Assembly (NCBI GenBank): GCA_002402275.1
Contig: DHFN01000010.1
Location: 1 to 7,409 of the forward strand
Source of the DNA: Anaerolineales bacterium UBA4823
GTDB taxonomy: Bacteria; Chloroflexota; Anaerolineae; Anaerolineales; UBA4823
Length of the DNA: 7,409 bases
Direction: 5' to 3'
The notes beneath the pieces were generated by a model. The model saw only the letters and a program-made list of their open reading frames with translations. It ran no database searches and was not told the origin of the DNA. Made by a program: the position numbers and the translations under genes. Positions 4,828 to 7,409 of this stretch are shown in pieces. Each line of letters begins with the position of its first letter. Positions within the stretch are counted from its first letter, which is position 1.

Positions 4828-7409
4828 TTATGCCTCCTTTAAGGGTATTCTTTGAGGCCAGGTATAATCTGGGGCAAGGGGTTCTCCCGTCCATTTTTCA
4901 ACCTGGACATTGACACTATTGAAACCCTGATGCCCTGTAACCGTAGGGACTGCAGCAGTAATAAAGTTATCTGACCCAGCTTTATCTATTCCATCTTTCT
5001 CGTCGAATATTTCTACCCAAGCCCCATGAGGTAGATCCACCACCCCGGGCATGATTCGATCGGTAACATAAGCCGGTCGGATGGCCTGACCATGGCGACT
5101 TTTGATCAAAACAATATCACCATGCTTGATTCCGCGAGCTTCCGCATCCAGAGCATTGATAAAGAATTCCTGAGGGAAAGCCCGGCGAAGTTGCTGGACA
5201 TGATTAAAAATCGTATGTGATCGGCGAGCATAATGGATCGTATAAAGCTGCAAGGGGTATTCGCCTTTAACCTTATTTTTCCAATCAGAAAAAGTCCCTT
5301 CATAGCCCTCGGTAGGGGGTATATAAGTTGGAATTGGACGAATATTTGTCCATCCATGGGAGTTGCTTAAATCAGCCAATGATTGGCAGTGAATTTCAAG
5401 CTTACCACTCTCACTTGTCAAAGGATTAGCTGCAGGGTCATCCCTAAATGCTTTGTAGGCAACAAATCCCAAAGCATCGCCCGGATGCCTTTCGATCTGA
5501 TAGACACCTTTTTCCTTGAAATCCTTGAATGCTATTTTCCCGGTTTGTGGCTGACCTTCGACACCCAATGAAGCAATATCCTCTGCAGTTAAAGTAAGTA
5601 AGGTCTCAAAATTTGTTCCGTCAGCTGTGACGACTTGCGCTCCTGCAAGTTGGTTATATATCTGTTGATTAAGAGGAACTGGCGCAATTTGTTGAATATC
5701 AACACCAAGTCGCTTGCCGATCTCAACCGCAATCCAGCTATCATCCTTCGCTTCGAAGAGTGGTTTGGTTACCTGATCGTAGTATAGTACCATTTCACTA
5801 AAAGCATAAGCCCAAGAAAATCCACCAAATCGTTCCCACCAGGTCGTTGCGGGTAGAACGACATCAGCATACGCTGCACTGGGTGCAAGTACATAATTGT
5901 GAGCTACAACAAACTCTACTTTACGGTGAGCAGCAATTCCATCTGCTTGACCTTCAATTGTTTGAAGACGATTGCCGTTGCCATGATAAATAAGCTGGAT
6001 ATTGAAATCTTTCTTTTCGACAGCAGCATCGGTTATCTTACCATCTAAGACCGCTCTCCAAATTTCGGTATTGTTTATGAGATAAGAACTAAGCGGGTTT
6101 TTCACCCCTTTAACCCCAGTGGGTCCCAATTTAATCAATGGCGGTGCTTCTAATGCACGATCGCAATCTCTCCCATGAAGAATCGGTCCTACTCCCCCAC
6201 CGGAAACACCCATACTCCCAATCATCGCTCCAATGGTCATAATTGCTTGGGGGATTGATTGCGCTTCATTTACTCGCGCTGGAGCATACCCACATAGAAA
6301 TGCCGTTGGTTTTGTAGTTCCTATTTCCCGGGCAAATGAGCGAATTTTTGCTGGGGGTACCCCGCAAATTTCTGCTGCCCATTCGGGAGTTTTAGCCGGA
6401 AAATTTTTATGACCCTCTGGTGCAGGATTACCACTGGCGTCCAAACCTAAAACATAATCTTTAAAATTATCCTCTGGATCTGCCCCCTCAGGAAGGTGAT
6501 CTTTATCAAACCCTATTGTACAACGATTGAGGAAATCCCAATCAATCAGTGGGTTTTTGGTTGGATCATCTTCTGTTAAAAGAACATGAGCTATAGCAAA
6601 AAGCATTGCTGTATCAGTAGCGGCACGAATCGGAATCCACTCGTCTGCTAAGGCGACTGCTGAATCGTTGAAATACGGATCAACAAAAATGAATTTCGCT
6701 CCGGCTTTTTTAGCTTGAAGAAAGTTATACGAAGGGTTACCACCACTTGTCCAAATTGGATTTTTTCCCCACATAACAATCAATTTTGATTTACGGTACT
6801 CGAACCGGTCACTTACGCCCCAACTCATAGCTCCGATCATATGATCTACACCATTTCCCCAAGTGCCAAGGGATGATCCTCCCCACGGGGATGGCACATA
6901 ACCACCATAAAGAGCTAAAGTATTAGCGATTTCATCTCCACCGGCAAGAAATATCGCTTCATTCCCATAAGCCTCTTTTATACGCTTGATTTCACTTGAA
7001 ACAATGTCTAATGCTTCGTCCCAAGAAATACGTACCCATTCATCACGACCACGCAGAGACTTATCCCCACCGCCGGGTTCCCAATGTTTTCTCTTCATTG
7101 GGTATTTCAAACGATCAGCCCCAAAAACTACGCGTCGTTGTGAACGTCCACGTGCACAACCTCTCATTTGCGGATAATCAGGGCTGTCCGGATGGGTGTC
7201 ATCGGTTTTTTGGCGAGTAACAACGCCATCTACAACGTAAGCTTTATTTACACACCGTCCGCCACAATTATGCCAACAGGCTGCGGGAACCCATTTGCCC
7301 TCTGTTGTTGCTGCTTGTGCGGCTGCCTTGGTTGCTTTCAAGCCGTATTTCAATCCTCCAGCCAGGGCGGCTGTTCCACCTAAGGCAGCACTCCACTTCA
7401 GGAACGAAC
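4828..7409 (-). CDS. dmsA: DmsA-like molybdopterin oxidoreductase catalytic subunit, N-terminus cut by window edge
   Basis: Catalytic subunit of a DMSO-reductase-type enzyme: reduces a terminal acceptor at a Mo-bis-MGD centre outside the cytoplasmic membrane. The frame stays open to the right edge, giving at least 859 residues (numbered from the first complete codon, 7407-7405); mature E. coli DmsA is somewhat shorter. Residues 1-18, SFLKWSAALGGTAALAGG, are the hydrophobic part of a Tat signal; the last two bases of the preceding codon (GT) fit an Arg. C44, C48, C52 and C84 (Cx3Cx3Cx31C, then ARGRS) form the FS0 [4Fe-4S] site, followed by a DmsA-like DRLKYPMKR stretch. The GGY...SS block (Ser178/Ser179) aligns without gaps with the E. 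coli segment carrying the Mo-ligand serine. Residues about 716-838 are the C-terminal dinucleotide-binding domain (HYARRSHTIFNH, LPHGAW). First gene of an operon with dmsB and dmsC. The family call is firm; the substrate is unknown, and TMAO or another oxide is possible. Confidence 0.92.
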   Translation of the reverse strand, partial: SFLKWSAALGGTAALAGGLKYGLKATKAAAQAATTEGKWVPAACWHNCGGRCVNKAYVVDGVVTRQKTDDTHPDSPDYPQMRGCARGRSQRRVVFGADRLKYPMKRKHWEPGGGDKSLRGRDEWVRISWDEALDIVSSEIKRIKEAYGNEAIFLAGGDEIANTLALYGGYVPSPWGGSSLGTWGNGVDHMIGAMSWGVSDRFEYRKSKLIVMWGKNPIWTSGGNPSYNFLQAKKAGAKFIFVDPYFNDSAVALADEWIPIRAATDTAMLFAIAHVLLTEDDPTKNPLIDWDFLNRCTIGFDKDHLPEGADPEDNFKDYVLGLDASGNPAPEGHKNFPAKTPEWAAEICGVPPAKIRSFAREIGTTKPTAFLCGYAPARVNEAQSIPQAIMTIGAMIGSMGVSGGGVGPILHGRDCDRALEAPPLIKLGPTGVKGVKNPLSSYLINNTEIWRAVLDGKITDAAVEKKDFNIQLIYHGNGNRLQTIEGQADGIAAHRKVEFVVAHNYVLAPSAAYADVVLPATTWWERFGGFSWAYAFSEMVLYYDQVTKPLFEAKDDSWIAVEIGKRLGVDIQQIAPVPLNQQIYNQLAGAQVVTADGTNFETLLTLTAEDIASLGVEGQPQTGKIAFKDFKEKGVYQIERHPGDALGFVAYKAFRDDPAANPLTSESGKLEIHCQSLADLSNSHGWTNIRPIPTYIPPTEGYEGTFSDWKNKVKGEYPLQLYTIHYARRSHTIFNHVQQLRRAFPQEFFINALDAEARGIKHGDIVLIKSRHGQAIRPAYVTDRIMPGVVDLPHGAWVEIFDEKDGIDKAGSDNFITAAVPTVTGHQGFNSVNVQVEKWTGEPLAPDYTWPQRIPLKEA
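4833..4838 (-). promoter_or_regulatory. Ribosome binding site of dmsB
   Basis: Perfect AGGAGG on the minus strand, six bases before the dmsB ATG and within the last codons of dmsA. It fixes the dmsB start and suggests efficient, coupled translation. Confidence 0.8.
7351..7409 (-). other. Partial Tat signal peptide of DmsA
   Basis: The minus-strand codons from the right edge read SFLKWSAALGGTAALAGG and continue in frame into the mature protein. This is the xFLK plus hydrophobic stretch that follows the twin arginines in Tat signals. The RR pair itself lies at or just beyond the edge; the partial codon ending in GT would be CGT if it is the second Arg. The TTG at 7353-7351 is therefore an internal leucine codon, not a start. 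A Tat signal places DmsA, with DmsB carried along, on the outer face of the membrane. Confidence 0.8.

Noticed and set aside
4562..4894. Minus-strand 110-codon frame over the dmsA/dmsB junction
   Set aside because: Out-of-frame overlap with two firmly assigned genes and no family resemblance.
7351..7353. TTG as the start codon of dmsA
   Set aside because: The frame stays open upstream to the edge and encodes the xFLK and hydrophobic part of a Tat signal, so the real start lies outside the window.
4828..7409. Formate dehydrogenase or periplasmic nitrate reductase catalytic subunit
   Set aside because: The Cx3Cx3C spacing, RGRS after the fourth Cys, the serine pair at the Mo-ligand position and the DmsB/DmsC partners point to the DmsA branch.

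Overview
The window holds four genes, all read on the minus strand, so transcription runs from the right edge towards the left. The first three form a tight operon for a membrane-bound, extracytoplasmic molybdoenzyme of the DMSO reductase type: dmsA (catalytic subunit, cut by the right edge), dmsB (four-cluster ferredoxin subunit) and dmsC (quinol-oxidising membrane anchor). Only 1 base separates each stop from the next start. The order, the domain content and stretches that can be aligned to E. coli DmsABC from memory make this assignment firm. The true substrate (DMSO, TMAO or another S-/N-oxide or oxyanion) cannot be read from the sequence.

After dmsC comes a 154-base gap filled by an imperfect nested inverted repeat. 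Then follows a 997-residue gene with no standard name. Its product has a secretion signal, a seven-bladed WD40 propeller, three CxxCH haem c motifs, a series of beta-sandwich (carboxypeptidase-regulatory-like) segments, a FecR-like segment and one C-terminal membrane helix. It looks like a membrane-anchored, extracytoplasmic WD40-cytochrome c fusion. Its position just downstream of a reductase operon suggests a redox or respiratory role, but that link is inferred.

The last 120 bases on the left have no gene. They hold an edge-truncated copy of the same GAGCGAAGC-type repeat that lies between dmsC and the fusion gene, plus a small hairpin.

Organism: a bacterium of moderate GC. WD40 proteins of the FSPDG type, a Tat-exported DmsA, Dms genes next to multihaem proteins and intergenic GAGCGAAGC palindromes would fit Chloroflexota (Anaerolineae-like), but no marker gene is present and this is only a guess.

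Proposed division of work: DmsC takes electrons from (mena)quinol, DmsB passes them through four [4Fe-4S] clusters to FS0 and the Mo-bis-MGD site of DmsA on the outer face of the cytoplasmic membrane. The WD40-haem protein is predicted to be anchored on the same face, where it could bind a partner, exchange electrons with the reductase or connect it to another carrier.
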